Source of the DNA: JBMYRH01 sp049602155
GTDB taxonomy: Bacteria; Myxococcota_A; UBA9042; PHBI01; JBMYRH01
Assembly: GCA_049602155.1 (NCBI GenBank)
Contig: JBMYRH010000035.1
Location: 1-55,160, forward strand
Direction: 5' to 3'
DNA length: 55,160 bases
This document shows, in pieces, positions 43,125 to 52,586 of the stretch. The notes under the pieces are model-generated. The model saw only the letters and a program-made list of their open reading frames with translations, did not search any database and was not told the DNA's origin. The position numbers and the translations under genes are program-made. The first letter of the stretch is position 1. Every line of letters begins with the position of its first letter.

Positions 43125-44930
43125 TTGGACGCGTCACCGAAGCCTATTGAGCTCGTACAGATCGACCCACCAGCCCCGGAGCATCGTGCGCAGCGCGCCG
43201 CACGTTTCGCCGAGGAGGGGGAGCGCCGGAACCGCTACCACCTGCCGACGAGCCTCTCGTCGACCTCCCCCGTGGGGTACCGCTCTCGACCGACGTTGAC
43301 CTCCGAGGAGGGCGCCGATGCATTGAAGCTCCTCGCGATGGAGCGCCCCAGCGGCTTCGCAGCTGCGAAGCCTGTCCCGGAGGGTGAGCTCTTTGACGAG
43401 TGCTCTCTTGGCATCCTCGTCTCGCGGCAGTCGACCAATTACCGCGGTCACCGCGAGGTCGTGCTTGGCCCAGAGGATTCGCAGCGCGTCGCGACCTTGA
43501 TGCGCGGTATGCAAGGGGTTGAGGCGCCTGTCTTGGACGGGGCTTCCCATACCCACATCGTGCTCTCTCGCCCGTACCGCACACCGTTCACGATGCTCTT
43601 GACCATGGTGGGGCATCTCCCGCTGCTCAACATCCTGACGGTGCCCTACCGGATCTGGCAAAAGCGCGTGAACCACGCCGACGACATCCCGACCATCGGC
43701 TACCTTCAGTTCTTGCACGTCGGGATCTTGGCGGAGTCGATGGAGCGCGCTGCGGTCTTAGCGAGCGCTGATACACGCCGCGCGAACGTGTTCATGGCCC
43801 CGTTTTGTCCAGCGCATCGCAGGGGCAACAAGAAGGCTCTGCGCCAACTGGAGGCCCTGGCGGGGCTCACGGGCGCCGAGCGGCGCGCGGGGTGGCGCAT
43901 CGCCATTGTGGCGCAAGTGGGCCAGGCGCTCGAGGAGGAGCGCGTGGGGTTATCCCCCGAGGTGTGTCGACGGATCGGCGCGACCTTGCTCGCGTTACGG
44001 AGCGAGCGCATCCAGCCAGGTGTGAACCAGGAGGAGAAGGCCCCCCCGGCGTATCAAACGCGACAGGGAATGCACGTCCCTGACGACTTGGTCGTGATGT
44101 GTGGTCGCGCGGGCTACAACGCCTTCAGCCACTGGACGGGCTGCGATCGTGAGTGGGCGAAAGAGCACGTGCTCCTCGATCGGATCGATGTCCTGACCCC
44201 TGGAGGCAAGGAGCGCTTGAGGGATGTGCGCAAGCAGCTTCATGCGATCACTGACCGGGTCGTGAAGTTTATCCCGCTCTGGGCCGATCTCCCGACGGGC
44301 AAGGCGCTCAGCCGCAACGCCCTCCGAGGGAAGAAGGCCTTCGCGTTGGCGGGCCAGCGCATCTACGTCGGAGGCCTCTCTCGGAAAGAGGTCGCCGAGG
44401 CGGGCCTTGATTGGGACTTAGCGGTCCGCGCCTTTGGTGCGCTCGCCTCTCGCTCAGCGCTCGTCGCTGAGCTCATGGGCTGCGTCGCGCGCCCTGACGA
44501 TTGCGACCTCCTCGCTGGGATCTGTTTGATGGCGGGGCCTGTGAACCAGAACGACATCGGCAAGAGCTTCTATGGCTACGACGACCTCCTGGCGGGGGCG
44601 TTTGAGGGGCGCGATCCCACGTCCCTCTTGGTGTGGACGCTCAAGGCCAAGACCGTGGGCGACCCGGTCGGCAATGAGGAGCAGCTCCTCAACGCTAAGC
44701 GCAAGGGGGCCTTGGTCGACCTCCGACCCGGACCCCACGAGGTGGTCGCGACTCGCCATGGAGACGCCCTGACCCCGATGCGACAGCGTGATGGTCGCAC
44801 GAATGCCGAGCGCGCCTTTGGTGACGAGGGGAACTTCATCACGGACCCCGATGGGCGTGAGATCCCGGGAAATCGCGGCTCAGCTTGGCCCGCTGAGTGG
44901 TCGGATGCGCCGGTGTGGAGCGGTCCGTGA
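43125..44930 (+). CDS. Unrecognised 601-residue cytosolic protein
   Basis: A 601-residue protein with no signal peptide. The start is a TTG, supported by GGAGGG five bases upstream; no ATG or GTG with a ribosome site is near. I do not recognise the family. Two parts can be seen: residues about 50-290, with a hydrophobic patch around TMLLTMVGHLPLLNILTVPY and conserved-looking CPAHRRGNKKALRQLEAL, and residues about 320-560, with VVMCGRAGYNAFSHWTGCD, FIPLWADLPTGKA and LMAGPVNQNDIGKSFYGYDDLL. It overlaps the following MaoC-like gene by four bases (GTGA), so the two are made together. By association it may act on CoA esters or lipids, but nothing in the sequence proves that. Confidence 0.75.
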   Translation: MDASPKPIELVQIDPPAPEHRAQRAARFAEEGERRNRYHLPTSLSSTSPVGYRSRPTLTSEEGADALKLLAMERPSGFAAAKPVPEGELFDECSLGILVSRQSTNYRGHREVVLGPEDSQRVATLMRGMQGVEAPVLDGASHTHIVLSRPYRTPFTMLLTMVGHLPLLNILTVPYRIWQKRVNHADDIPTIGYLQFLHVGILAESMERAAVLASADTRRANVFMAPFCPAHRRGNKKALRQLEALAGLTGAERRAGWRIAIVAQVGQALEEERVGLSPEVCRRIGATLLALRSERIQPGVNQEEKAPPAYQTRQGMHVPDDLVVMCGRAGYNAFSHWTGCDREWAKEHVLLDRIDVLTPGGKERLRDVRKQLHAITDRVVKFIPLWADLPTGKALSRNALRGKKAFALAGQRIYVGGLSRKEVAEAGLDWDLAVRAFGALASRSALVAELMGCVARPDDCDLLAGICLMAGPVNQNDIGKSFYGYDDLLAGAFEGRDPTSLLVWTLKAKTVGDPVGNEEQLLNAKRKGALVDLRPGPHEVVATRHGDALTPMRQRDGRTNAERAFGDEGNFITDPDGREIPGNRGSAWPAEWSDAPVWSGP

Positions 44931-45802
44931 CCCAACTTCACTTCGACGCGATGCCTTCGATGGGGAAGGCGAGCGGGCGGGCGTTTCTGGCGAGGAAGTC
45001 ATCCGCCGCCGTGGACGCTCTGCCAGACCTCAGCGCACAGGTGTCGGGGGTGCGCTTCGATCCGGCGCTGCTCTCCACATTTCGTCGCCTCTGCAGGGTC
45101 ACCGAGCAAGGCACGTTGCCGTTGACCTCGCCGCATGTCTTGGCGGCGCCCTTACACATGATGATGCTCGCCCATTCGGACTTCCAGATGCCGCTCTTGG
45201 GCTTGGTTCACGTCGACAATCGGATCGTACAGCATCGGCCGATCCCCGAGGGCGCGGCGTTGGATGTCCGAGCCCACATGGGGTCGCTCACGACTGACGA
45301 CAAGGGCCAGCGGTTTGAGCTGGTGACGACGGTCAGCGTGGCCGGTGAGGTGGTCTGGGAAGAGGTGAGCGGGATCTTGAAGCGCGCGGCGTCCCCAGGG
45401 AAGAAGCGCGCGAAGCGCCCGACCGCGCCGGGCGGCGAGGATCCCGCGCCACGGCGCTCGGTCTTGTGGGGCGTCCCAGCGGACGCCGGGCGGCGCTATG
45501 CGGGGGTGTCTGGGGACTACAACCCGATTCACCTCACCGCGGCCACTGCTAAGCTCTTCGGGTTTAAGCGTGCCATCGTCCACGGGATGTGGTCGCTCGC
45601 GCGCTGTGTGGCCGAGATGGACGCTGAGATGCAGGCCATGAGCGAAGGAGCAGTCTGCCTCGATGTGGCGTTCAAGACGCCCGTCTTCCTGCCCTGCCAA
45701 GTCGCATTTCATTGTTACGAGACGGAGTCCGGTCTGCGTTTCGCGTTGCGCGCGGCGGACGGGGTGCGTCCGCACCTCGTGGGGTCGCTCTCGGCACCTT
45801 AA
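44927..45802 (+). CDS. Double-hotdog MaoC-like dehydratase/hydratase
   Basis: A 291-residue protein. GTG 44927 overlaps the previous stop and follows GGAG by six bases. Two hotdog halves are expected in this length. The C-terminal half (about 190-290) carries the hydratase-2 motif GDYNPIHLTAATAKLFGFKR followed by AIVHGM, with the catalytic Asp and His. The N-terminal half has only the degenerate HMMMLAHSDFQMPLLGLVHV. This fits MaoC-like (R)-enoyl-CoA hydratases or 3-hydroxyacyl-ACP dehydratases. The substrate is unknown; the coupled 601-residue gene is the only partner visible. A hairpin directly follows the stop. Confidence 0.85.
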   Translation: MTQLHFDAMPSMGKASGRAFLARKSSAAVDALPDLSAQVSGVRFDPALLSTFRRLCRVTEQGTLPLTSPHVLAAPLHMMMLAHSDFQMPLLGLVHVDNRIVQHRPIPEGAALDVRAHMGSLTTDDKGQRFELVTTVSVAGEVVWEEVSGILKRAASPGKKRAKRPTAPGGEDPAPRRSVLWGVPADAGRRYAGVSGDYNPIHLTAATAKLFGFKRAIVHGMWSLARCVAEMDAEMQAMSEGAVCLDVAFKTPVFLPCQVAFHCYETESGLRFALRAADGVRPHLVGSLSAP

Positions 45803-45823
45803 GGGCGCCCTTTATTGCGCCCT
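45802..45823 (+). terminator. Hairpin after the MaoC-like gene
   Basis: AGGGCGC (45802-45808) and GCGCCCT (45817-45823) form a perfect 7-bp stem with an 8-base AT-rich loop, overlapping the last base of the stop codon. No T-run follows. It lies between convergent genes ending at 45802 and 45914. Confidence 0.5.
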
Positions 45824-45913
45824 CATGGGGCCACAAAAGCAGAGGTCTGAACGCGCTCCACAGGTGAGCGTGAGGCTCAGCTGTGGGCACGACATCGTCC
45901 TGAATGACGCGCG

Positions 45914-48900
45914 CTAAGGTGCGTCGATGTCTTCGCAGAAGTTGGCCGCTCCAGGTGACGGCTCTGTGGCGTAGAAGTCACTGGAGTTGTCCCCGGTGTC
46001 TGCACCATCCGGGCATCGACTGAGGGACCCGGAGAGCGAGTCTGCCGCGACGGGCGTCCCTTCGCCTTGGATAGAGACCTCGGGGTCATCACTCCAAGCG
46101 ACGCTGTCGACCATACCGTTGCCGAGGCTCAGGGTCACGGCACCGTCATCGTTGTCCGCGGCGCTCCCCGGCATCTCGAGCATCGCGACGCCGTTTGGCA
46201 TGGCTGAGAGCGTGTCGGCTTGAGCGATGACCACCACACCACTAGGTGCGATCTCCAGGACCCCAGTCACCGAGCCGTCTACTACTTGGAAGGTGTTCTC
46301 AAGGTCGACCCACGTGTAGTTGGTACCCTCCCCTGAGAGGGTGTAGATGTTGAGGGCGTAGCTGCTCAACGAGATGGCCTCATCGGTGGGGTTGTAAAGC
46401 TCGATGAAGTCCGTCTCGCTCCCGCCTTCCGCGCGGATGTCGATCTCGTTGATGACCAGCTTGGGGAGCTGATCGAGGCACTCGCCCCAGTCCCAGTCAG
46501 CCTCTGGGCAGTTGAAGGGCTGGTCGCACTCCTCGGAGCTCATCCCCATGTAGCACTCTCCGTCACAGTCGACCGTCCCCACGCCCCCAGAGTCCGGGTA
46601 GCAGGCCTCGCCAGGCTTCGGCGCGCAGTCGATATAACAGGTCGTCTTGGTCTCATCTCCCTCACACAAGCCATCCCCACAGGTGACGCAGTCACCCTGA
46701 TCAAAGCCGTAGTCTTGGCAGTCAAAGTCGGGGTCGCAGAACCCATCGCCCAGCGCAGTCTCATAGCTGCAGTAGAGGACATCGGGGTCGATCTGGTTGC
46801 AGATGGGGAGCTCACCGGTCGGGCAGCAATCCCCTGAGTCCCAGCCGGTGCCTTCACAGGCGAGGTCCTCGTGGCAGACGCCGTCTCCGAAGAGCGCGCC
46901 ATCGGCGCAACCACCGTTGCAGTTGGGTTGTGTGTCTCCGGGGCAGCAGGTGCCGCCGTCCCACTCGAGGGCGTCGCAGGCAAAGGCGATGTCGCAGATC
47001 TCATCGGCGAAGATCTCCTCTGACGTGCAGCCATCGTTGCAGTCCTCCAAGAAGCCCGGCGGACAGCAGTCGCCGCCATCCCACTCGGTCTCGGCGCAGG
47101 TCAGCACTGTGTCGCACACGCCGTCTCCCACGCTCGCTTGGTCCACACAGCTGCCGTCACAGCCGTTCACGAGGCCTTCGCCGCAGCAGTCTCCGCCGTC
47201 GTTGTCATAGTCGGCGCAGTTGAGCGCTTCATCGCAGGTACCGTCCCCTTGGTTGCCTTGCCAGATGCAACCACCGTTACAACCGGCGAGCTCGTCTCCC
47301 GAGCAGCAATCTCCGTCGTCCCACTCCAAGGCTGGGCACGAGAACTCGGGGTCACAGAGGCCGTCACCGAGGGAGTCGTCGTCTGGGACGCAGGCACCTG
47401 TGCAGGTCTCGATCTCACCGTCGGCGCAGGGCACAGTCGTACAATCCGAGGGGCAATTCCAATTGCTCTCGGCGATGCCACAGACGCCATCACCGCACTC
47501 ATCGCAGTCGCCGCCGTCCCACTCACCAGCCGCACAATTGAGCCCTGGATCACAGCTGCCGTCGTATTTCCAAGCCGGGTGAACACAGAGGTCGCCGCAG
47601 AGCTTCTCCATCTCGGGGTCCTCGCAGCAATCGCCCCCATCCCAGTCATACGCGATGCAGCTCAGGCTAAGGTCACAGACGCCGTCTCCGACCGCGCTCG
47701 CGCTGACGCAGACGTCCACGTCGCATCCATTGACCTCATCGTCTCCGCAGCTTGATTCCCCGCAGTCGCCGGGGCACAGGCTGGCGTTCTCTTGGGCAGG
47801 GTCACAGACGAAGTCGCCACAATAGCCGCAGGCCCCGTTGTCCCAGGCGTGATAGGCGCACGCGAGCGCATCGTCGCAGCTCCCATTGTCAAGCAGCGTC
47901 TCTGAGACACAGCCGCCCCAGCACCCAGGCACGGTGCCCTCTCCGCAGGTCACCTCACAGTCTGTGAGGCAGGTGGACAGAGACTCGTTGTCATCACAGG
48001 TGCCATCACCGCAGTAGTTGTCCAGGCAGTCACCGCCGTCCCAACCGAGCTCCTCACAGTTGAGCTCCTGGTCGCAGTCGCCGGTCCCCAACAGCCAGTC
48101 AGGGAAGCAGAAGCCTTCGCAGGTTGAGATCTCGCCCTCGGCACAGGAGCTGCAGTCTCCACCATCAAAGCTCAAGTCTTCGCAGTTGAAGTCCTGGTCG
48201 CACTCTCCGTCACCGTAGGTCTCGCCCTCGGCGCAGCCACCCTCACAGGTCGGCTTTTGGCCATCTGGGCAGCAGTCTTGCTCATCCCAATCCCACACCG
48301 AGCAGGAGAAGGCTTCATCGCAGGTGTCGTTGCCCAAATAGGTCGCTGGGGTGCAGCCGCCAAAGCAGTCATCGAGGTAGCCCTCGCCGCAGCCCGAGCC
48401 GCCGCAATCGGCAGGACACAGGGTGGGGTTCTCGTTGATGATGTTGCACTCATCGTCGCCGCAGATGCCGCAGTCTCCGTTGTCCTGAGCCATCTCCACA
48501 CAGTCGAACTCTGCAGTGCACCCACCGTCGCCCAGGTACGCTTCCCAGCCACACTGACCGTCACAGCCCTTGATGAAGCCGGTCGGGCAGCAATCATCGT
48601 TATCCCAGTTCGCGTCCTCGCATTGGAAGGCGACATCGCAGCTGCCATCGCCATACCAGCTCTTCGGGTAGCACTGCCAATCGCAGCCGAGCTGCTCGTT
48701 GTCAGCGCAGGTCGGCGCGTCGCAGTCCTCTGCGCAGTTCTCCGGGGTCTCTCCAATGCCGCATTCTCCGTCACCGCAGCCGATGCAATCGCCGTCATCG
48801 AAGTCCCACTCCACGCAGCCAAAGTTGGTGTGGCACTCGCCGTCACCGACCCACGCCACGTTTGCGCATCCGTCGTAGCAGTCCTTGGCCTCACCGACAG

Positions 48901-51900
48901 GGCAGCAGTCGCCACCATCCCAGTTCCATGCTTCACAGCCGAAGGCTTCGTTGCAGTCGCCATCGCCCAGGGAGCTCTCTTCCTCGCTGTTGACGCAGAG
49001 GCCGTCACAGGTCTCGATCTTCCCGGTCTCACATTGGACCTCAGTGCAGTCTTCGGGGCAGGTAGAATTGTTCTCGTCCGGGCCGCACCATGCGTTGCCG
49101 CAGGTGTCACAGTCGCCGCCATCGTACGCGTACTCCTCGCAGTTCAGCCCGACATCACAGTACTCGTTGCCGATCCAGGCGTTCTCATAGCACCCCCCTT
49201 CGCAGCCCATGACCTCTGAGGCATCGCAGGTGCAGTCCCCGCCGTCATAGGCGAGCTGTGCGCAGTCCATCTGGGGATCGCAGCTGCCGTCGCCCACCCA
49301 GCCCTCGGGTGCACACGTGTTGAAGCAGTCGGCGACCTCGCCAGGCTGGCAGTCCAAGCAGTCGCCCGGGCACGAGCCCGTCATGATCGCCGTGTCACTC
49401 AAACCTCCGCAGTCCGTGGGGACACACGCAGTCACCGCCTCCATGCACCCCGCTCCAGCCAAGCACTCGGCGCACGCCGCCTCATCCGTGCCGTCGCAAC
49501 TCGCCCCGCAGTTGTTCATCATGCAGCTAAAGAAGCTGCTGTGGCAGTCCGCACAGTCCAGGCTCACCTTCGTCTGAGTCATGAGGCAATCGTTGATGCA
49601 GTTGGTGTCCGGGCCGCAGGTCATGCTGCAGACAAAGACCGTGCTCATGACGTCTGTGGGGCCCTCGCCATCGTCGCAGCTGCCGTTGCCGCAGCTCCCA
49701 ATGCAGTCCCCCATGTCGGAGTCGGTGGCGTCACAGTTGAGCTCGGCCTGACAGACACCGTCGCCGAGCAAGCCGGCTGGGGTGCACTCACCGAGGCAGT
49801 CCGTGAGCATGCCTTCACCGCAGTCTCCACAGTCCATAGGGCATGAGCCTCCGATGACCGCGTTATCAGCGTCATTGGCACACTCAGCGCTCAAGCAGGT
49901 GTTGAAGGTCTCTCCGTAGCACGCCCCCGCGCAGGCGTCGCAGGCGACCTGGTCGTCTTGGATGTAGCAGACGTCGTAACACGAGTCGGCGACACAGGTG
50001 ACGGCGGCAGAGAAGCACCCCGAGCAGCCACTCGAGAGCCCCGTCTCGGCGATGCAGCCCGTCGTGCACTCAGGGGTGTCGCAGCCTGCTGCGCACTGGC
50101 TCGCGAGCGGGCCAATGTCTACAGGGCCTTCGCCAGCCGCACAGAGCCCGTCGCCGCAGGTCGCGCCACAGTCGCCGCCATCAAAGGCGAGCGGCTCACA
50201 GTTAAAGTGTACGTCGCAGGTGCCATCGCCGTAGGTGGCGGCCGGGCTGCAGGCGCCCGAGCAGTCCGCGAGCTCTCCCTCTTGGCATGAGGCGCAGTCT
50301 GATGGACAGCTGGTCTCTTCACCGTCGGCGCAGACTTGGTCGCCACAGGCGGGGTCCGTACAGTCACCACCATCGAAGCCCCAGGTGGCGCAGTTCAAGA
50401 CGTCATCGCAGGTCCCGTCACCGAGGGCGACTGCAGATTTACACGCGCCGGTGCAGTCCAAGACTTGGCCGGGCAGGCAATCCCCGCTGTCGCAGTCGAC
50501 AGGGCAGGTCGAGGCCAGCGCCGCGCTGTCCTCCAAGGTGCAGTCGGCAGTAAGGCATAGTGCGTAGGCGTCCCCTGCACACCCAGCGCCTTGTGCGCAG
50601 GTGTCGCAGAGGTCCTGGCTCTCTGTCTCCGGGTTCACACAGGCGTCGTAGCAGTTGTCCACCACGCAGGCCATCTGGGTGATTGAGCATGTCGCGCAGG
50701 CCTGCGAGAGCCCGGTGCTGGTCATCAGGCAGTCCGTGGCGCACGCCTCGGCGCTGTCGCAATCGAGGTAGCAGCCGGCCGAGAGCGCCAGCGGGTCTTT
50801 GGCTTTCTCTGCGGGTTGGCAGAAGCCATCTCCGCAGTCGTCTGGAGCTGGGATACAGTCTTGGTTGCACGTGCCGCCAATCTGGCTGATGTCGTCACTG
50901 CTGCAGTTGTTGAGGATGCACGTCTCGACGTTGGTGACGCATCCGTCGGTCACCAAGCACTCGTCGCATGCGTCGCTGTCTGGGCCCTCGTTGGTGCAGA
51001 TGTCGAGGCAGACCCCGTTGTACATGCACGTGATCGCGCCGCCGAAGCACGCGCCACACACCTGTGAGACCCCAAGGCCATCGGCCATGCAGCTGTCTCC
51101 GCAGCTCTCGTCCCCTGAGCACTCTGTGGCGCACGCGAGTCCGACTGTGGGGACGGCGGCGCTCCCTTCGCCCGGATCACATACGCCATCCCCGCACGTG
51201 CCGGGGGGAGCTGTCTCACAGTCGCCGCCATCGGCATCGTTCTCTGCGCAGTTCAGGCTCGTATCGCAGGTCCCGTTTCCGAGCCAGGTCGCGTCGACGC
51301 AGGTCTGGCCGTCACAGCCGACGACCTCGCCGACGCCGCAGGCGGCGCTGCTGCAGTCTGCTGGACAGGTGGCCACGTCCTCGCTGTCGTCACACACCCC
51401 GTCGCCGCATTCAGCGGGTGCGGTGGTGCAGTCGCCCCCGTCGGCCTCATAGAGGTCGCAGTTCAGCAGTGGATCGCAGGTGCCGTCGCCGAGGCTGCTC
51501 TCGCTGATGCAGGAGACATGTTCACAGTCTTTGACTTCGCCGGTCGGGCAGCAGTCTTCGGGGCAGGTGTCGAAGTCTTCGCCGATCTCCCCCATGCAGA
51601 TCGCGTCCCCGCACTCTTCCCCATTTTGGCAGTCTTCAGGGCAGAGCGTCGCGGTCTCTCCCGTCCCACACAGCCCATTGCCGCAGAGGTCGCAGTCGCC
51701 GCCATCCCAGGCGTTGGCCTCACAGTTCAGCGCACTGTCACAGAGGGTGTCTCCAAGCATCCCCGCGGACAAGCAGGTCTCGCCGTCGCATCCTAGGACC
51801 TCATCATCGGCGCATCCGGGCTCGGTGCAGTCATCGCTGCAGCTGTCTGCGTCTTCATTGGCGTCGCAGATGCCGTCGCCGCAGGACGCGACGACGCAGG

Positions 51901-52255
51901 CCCCCTCTGTGCAGACGCCTGTGCTGCCGTCGAGGAGGCACTCAGCGCCATCCTCTAAGCGCTCTGTGGCGCACTCTCCGCTGGTCAGGTCACAGGTCGC
52001 GACTTCACAGACATTGTCTGTAGCGCAGTCGTCATCGCTCACGCACTCCGCTGTTGCGGTCGTATCATCTGCGGGATCCGTCGCGTCCTCAGTCGGCTCA
52101 TCACCGTCTGTCTCAGCCGTCACGTCTGGTGTGATGGAGGTGTCCGGTGCGCTCACATCAGGGGTGGTGTTTGAACTGCCGTCGCCATCGTCTGTGGTAC
52201 CGCCGCAGGCGGTCAGAGTGGTCAGGACGAGAAAGCAGATACTGAGTCGGCGCAT
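45914..52255 (-). CDS. Giant LNR (Notch/Lin-12)-repeat lipoprotein with C-terminal lamin-tail domain
   Basis: A 2113-residue protein. ATG 52255 has GGAGGG four bases upstream and starts a signal peptide ending in TLTACGG; ATG 52267 lacks a ribosome site. A short acidic linker leads into a very long Cys-rich body. I count 25 units of the type GDGxCDxxxNC then xxxxxDGGDC, the calcium-binding core of Notch LNR modules, with five rather than six cysteines. They alternate with CGDGxCxxxExxxxCxxDC spacers. Four larger modules (C-x3-C-x5-C-x3-CM... CDxC), of about 70-100 residues, are interspersed in 49.4-51.2 kb. The last ~185 residues are a lamin-tail domain (LVINEIDIRAEGGSETDFIE, WSDDPEVSIQGEG). 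It is anchored and extracellular, probably structural or adhesive. A paralogue lies directly upstream. Confidence 0.8.
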   Translation of the reverse strand: MRRLSICFLVLTTLTACGGTTDDGDGSSNTTPDVSAPDTSITPDVTAETDGDEPTEDATDPADDTTATAECVSDDDCATDNVCEVATCDLTSGECATERLEDGAECLLDGSTGVCTEGACVVASCGDGICDANEDADSCSDDCTEPGCADDEVLGCDGETCLSAGMLGDTLCDSALNCEANAWDGGDCDLCGNGLCGTGETATLCPEDCQNGEECGDAICMGEIGEDFDTCPEDCCPTGEVKDCEHVSCISESSLGDGTCDPLLNCDLYEADGGDCTTAPAECGDGVCDDSEDVATCPADCSSAACGVGEVVGCDGQTCVDATWLGNGTCDTSLNCAENDADGGDCETAPPGTCGDGVCDPGEGSAAVPTVGLACATECSGDESCGDSCMADGLGVSQVCGACFGGAITCMYNGVCLDICTNEGPDSDACDECLVTDGCVTNVETCILNNCSSDDISQIGGTCNQDCIPAPDDCGDGFCQPAEKAKDPLALSAGCYLDCDSAEACATDCLMTSTGLSQACATCSITQMACVVDNCYDACVNPETESQDLCDTCAQGAGCAGDAYALCLTADCTLEDSAALASTCPVDCDSGDCLPGQVLDCTGACKSAVALGDGTCDDVLNCATWGFDGGDCTDPACGDQVCADGEETSCPSDCASCQEGELADCSGACSPAATYGDGTCDVHFNCEPLAFDGGDCGATCGDGLCAAGEGPVDIGPLASQCAAGCDTPECTTGCIAETGLSSGCSGCFSAAVTCVADSCYDVCYIQDDQVACDACAGACYGETFNTCLSAECANDADNAVIGGSCPMDCGDCGEGMLTDCLGECTPAGLLGDGVCQAELNCDATDSDMGDCIGSCGNGSCDDGEGPTDVMSTVFVCSMTCGPDTNCINDCLMTQTKVSLDCADCHSSFFSCMMNNCGASCDGTDEAACAECLAGAGCMEAVTACVPTDCGGLSDTAIMTGSCPGDCLDCQPGEVADCFNTCAPEGWVGDGSCDPQMDCAQLAYDGGDCTCDASEVMGCEGGCYENAWIGNEYCDVGLNCEEYAYDGGDCDTCGNAWCGPDENNSTCPEDCTEVQCETGKIETCDGLCVNSEEESSLGDGDCNEAFGCEAWNWDGGDCCPVGEAKDCYDGCANVAWVGDGECHTNFGCVEWDFDDGDCIGCGDGECGIGETPENCAEDCDAPTCADNEQLGCDWQCYPKSWYGDGSCDVAFQCEDANWDNDDCCPTGFIKGCDGQCGWEAYLGDGGCTAEFDCVEMAQDNGDCGICGDDECNIINENPTLCPADCGGSGCGEGYLDDCFGGCTPATYLGNDTCDEAFSCSVWDWDEQDCCPDGQKPTCEGGCAEGETYGDGECDQDFNCEDLSFDGGDCSSCAEGEISTCEGFCFPDWLLGTGDCDQELNCEELGWDGGDCLDNYCGDGTCDDNESLSTCLTDCEVTCGEGTVPGCWGGCVSETLLDNGSCDDALACAYHAWDNGACGYCGDFVCDPAQENASLCPGDCGESSCGDDEVNGCDVDVCVSASAVGDGVCDLSLSCIAYDWDGGDCCEDPEMEKLCGDLCVHPAWKYDGSCDPGLNCAAGEWDGGDCDECGDGVCGIAESNWNCPSDCTTVPCADGEIETCTGACVPDDDSLGDGLCDPEFSCPALEWDDGDCCSGDELAGCNGGCIWQGNQGDGTCDEALNCADYDNDGGDCCGEGLVNGCDGSCVDQASVGDGVCDTVLTCAETEWDGGDCCPPGFLEDCNDGCTSEEIFADEICDIAFACDALEWDGGTCCPGDTQPNCNGGCADGALFGDGVCHEDLACEGTGWDSGDCCPTGELPICNQIDPDVLYCSYETALGDGFCDPDFDCQDYGFDQGDCVTCGDGLCEGDETKTTCYIDCAPKPGEACYPDSGGVGTVDCDGECYMGMSSEECDQPFNCPEADWDWGECLDQLPKLVINEIDIRAEGGSETDFIELYNPTDEAISLSSYALNIYTLSGEGTNYTWVDLENTFQVVDGSVTGVLEIAPSGVVVIAQADTLSAMPNGVAMLEMPGSAADNDDGAVTLSLGNGMVDSVAWSDDPEVSIQGEGTPVAADSLSGSLSRCPDGADTGDNSSDFYATEPSPGAANFCEDIDAP

Positions 52256-52586
52256 GGCACCCTCCATGGTGGTCGCCCCGTGGATTAGGCCTGGCTCACA
52301 CAGGGGTCATGGTCGGGCTGACCATGCTGGCCATCGATGCAGGATCGAGGGTGACGTGAGCGTTGGGGCGCTGACAGTATGTCAAAGATGGACGCTGGGG
52401 TCATAGCCTCCAATCAGATCCTGCGCAACCAACGCGACAGAGTCGATCGCGCTGCTGTCGGCGGGTCGCCACGTTGCTCCAAAGGTCGCCATTAGAGCCC
52501 GCCCTTCGAGACAGCTCTGGTCTCGCGGGCGGGTCGCATGGCGTGTGTGATGCGAGGTTTATAGGGTGGCAAATCGCGAGTGATCC
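52256..52586 (-). other. Intergenic region between the two LNR-repeat genes
   Basis: A 331-bp stretch that holds the 3' end of the upstream paralogue's transcript and probably the promoter of the 2113-residue gene. Apart from the hairpin at 52498-52533 I see no clear promoter, coding frame or RNA gene. Confidence 0.5.
52498..52533 (-). terminator. 13-bp two-part hairpin after the upstream LNR gene
   Basis: CCCGCCC (52498) pairs with GGGCGGG (52527), and inside it CGAGAC pairs with GTCTCG around a 7-base loop, with small bulges. It starts 53 bases after the stop of the upstream gene. It is very stable but no T-run follows on the minus strand. Confidence 0.6.

Noticed and set aside
46797..50700. 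Long plus-strand frames antisense to the LNR gene and a minus-strand frame at 48172-49122
   Set aside because: Low-complexity Ala/Thr/Arg or Ser/Pro/Gln translations without start signals; the LNR frame explains the sequence.
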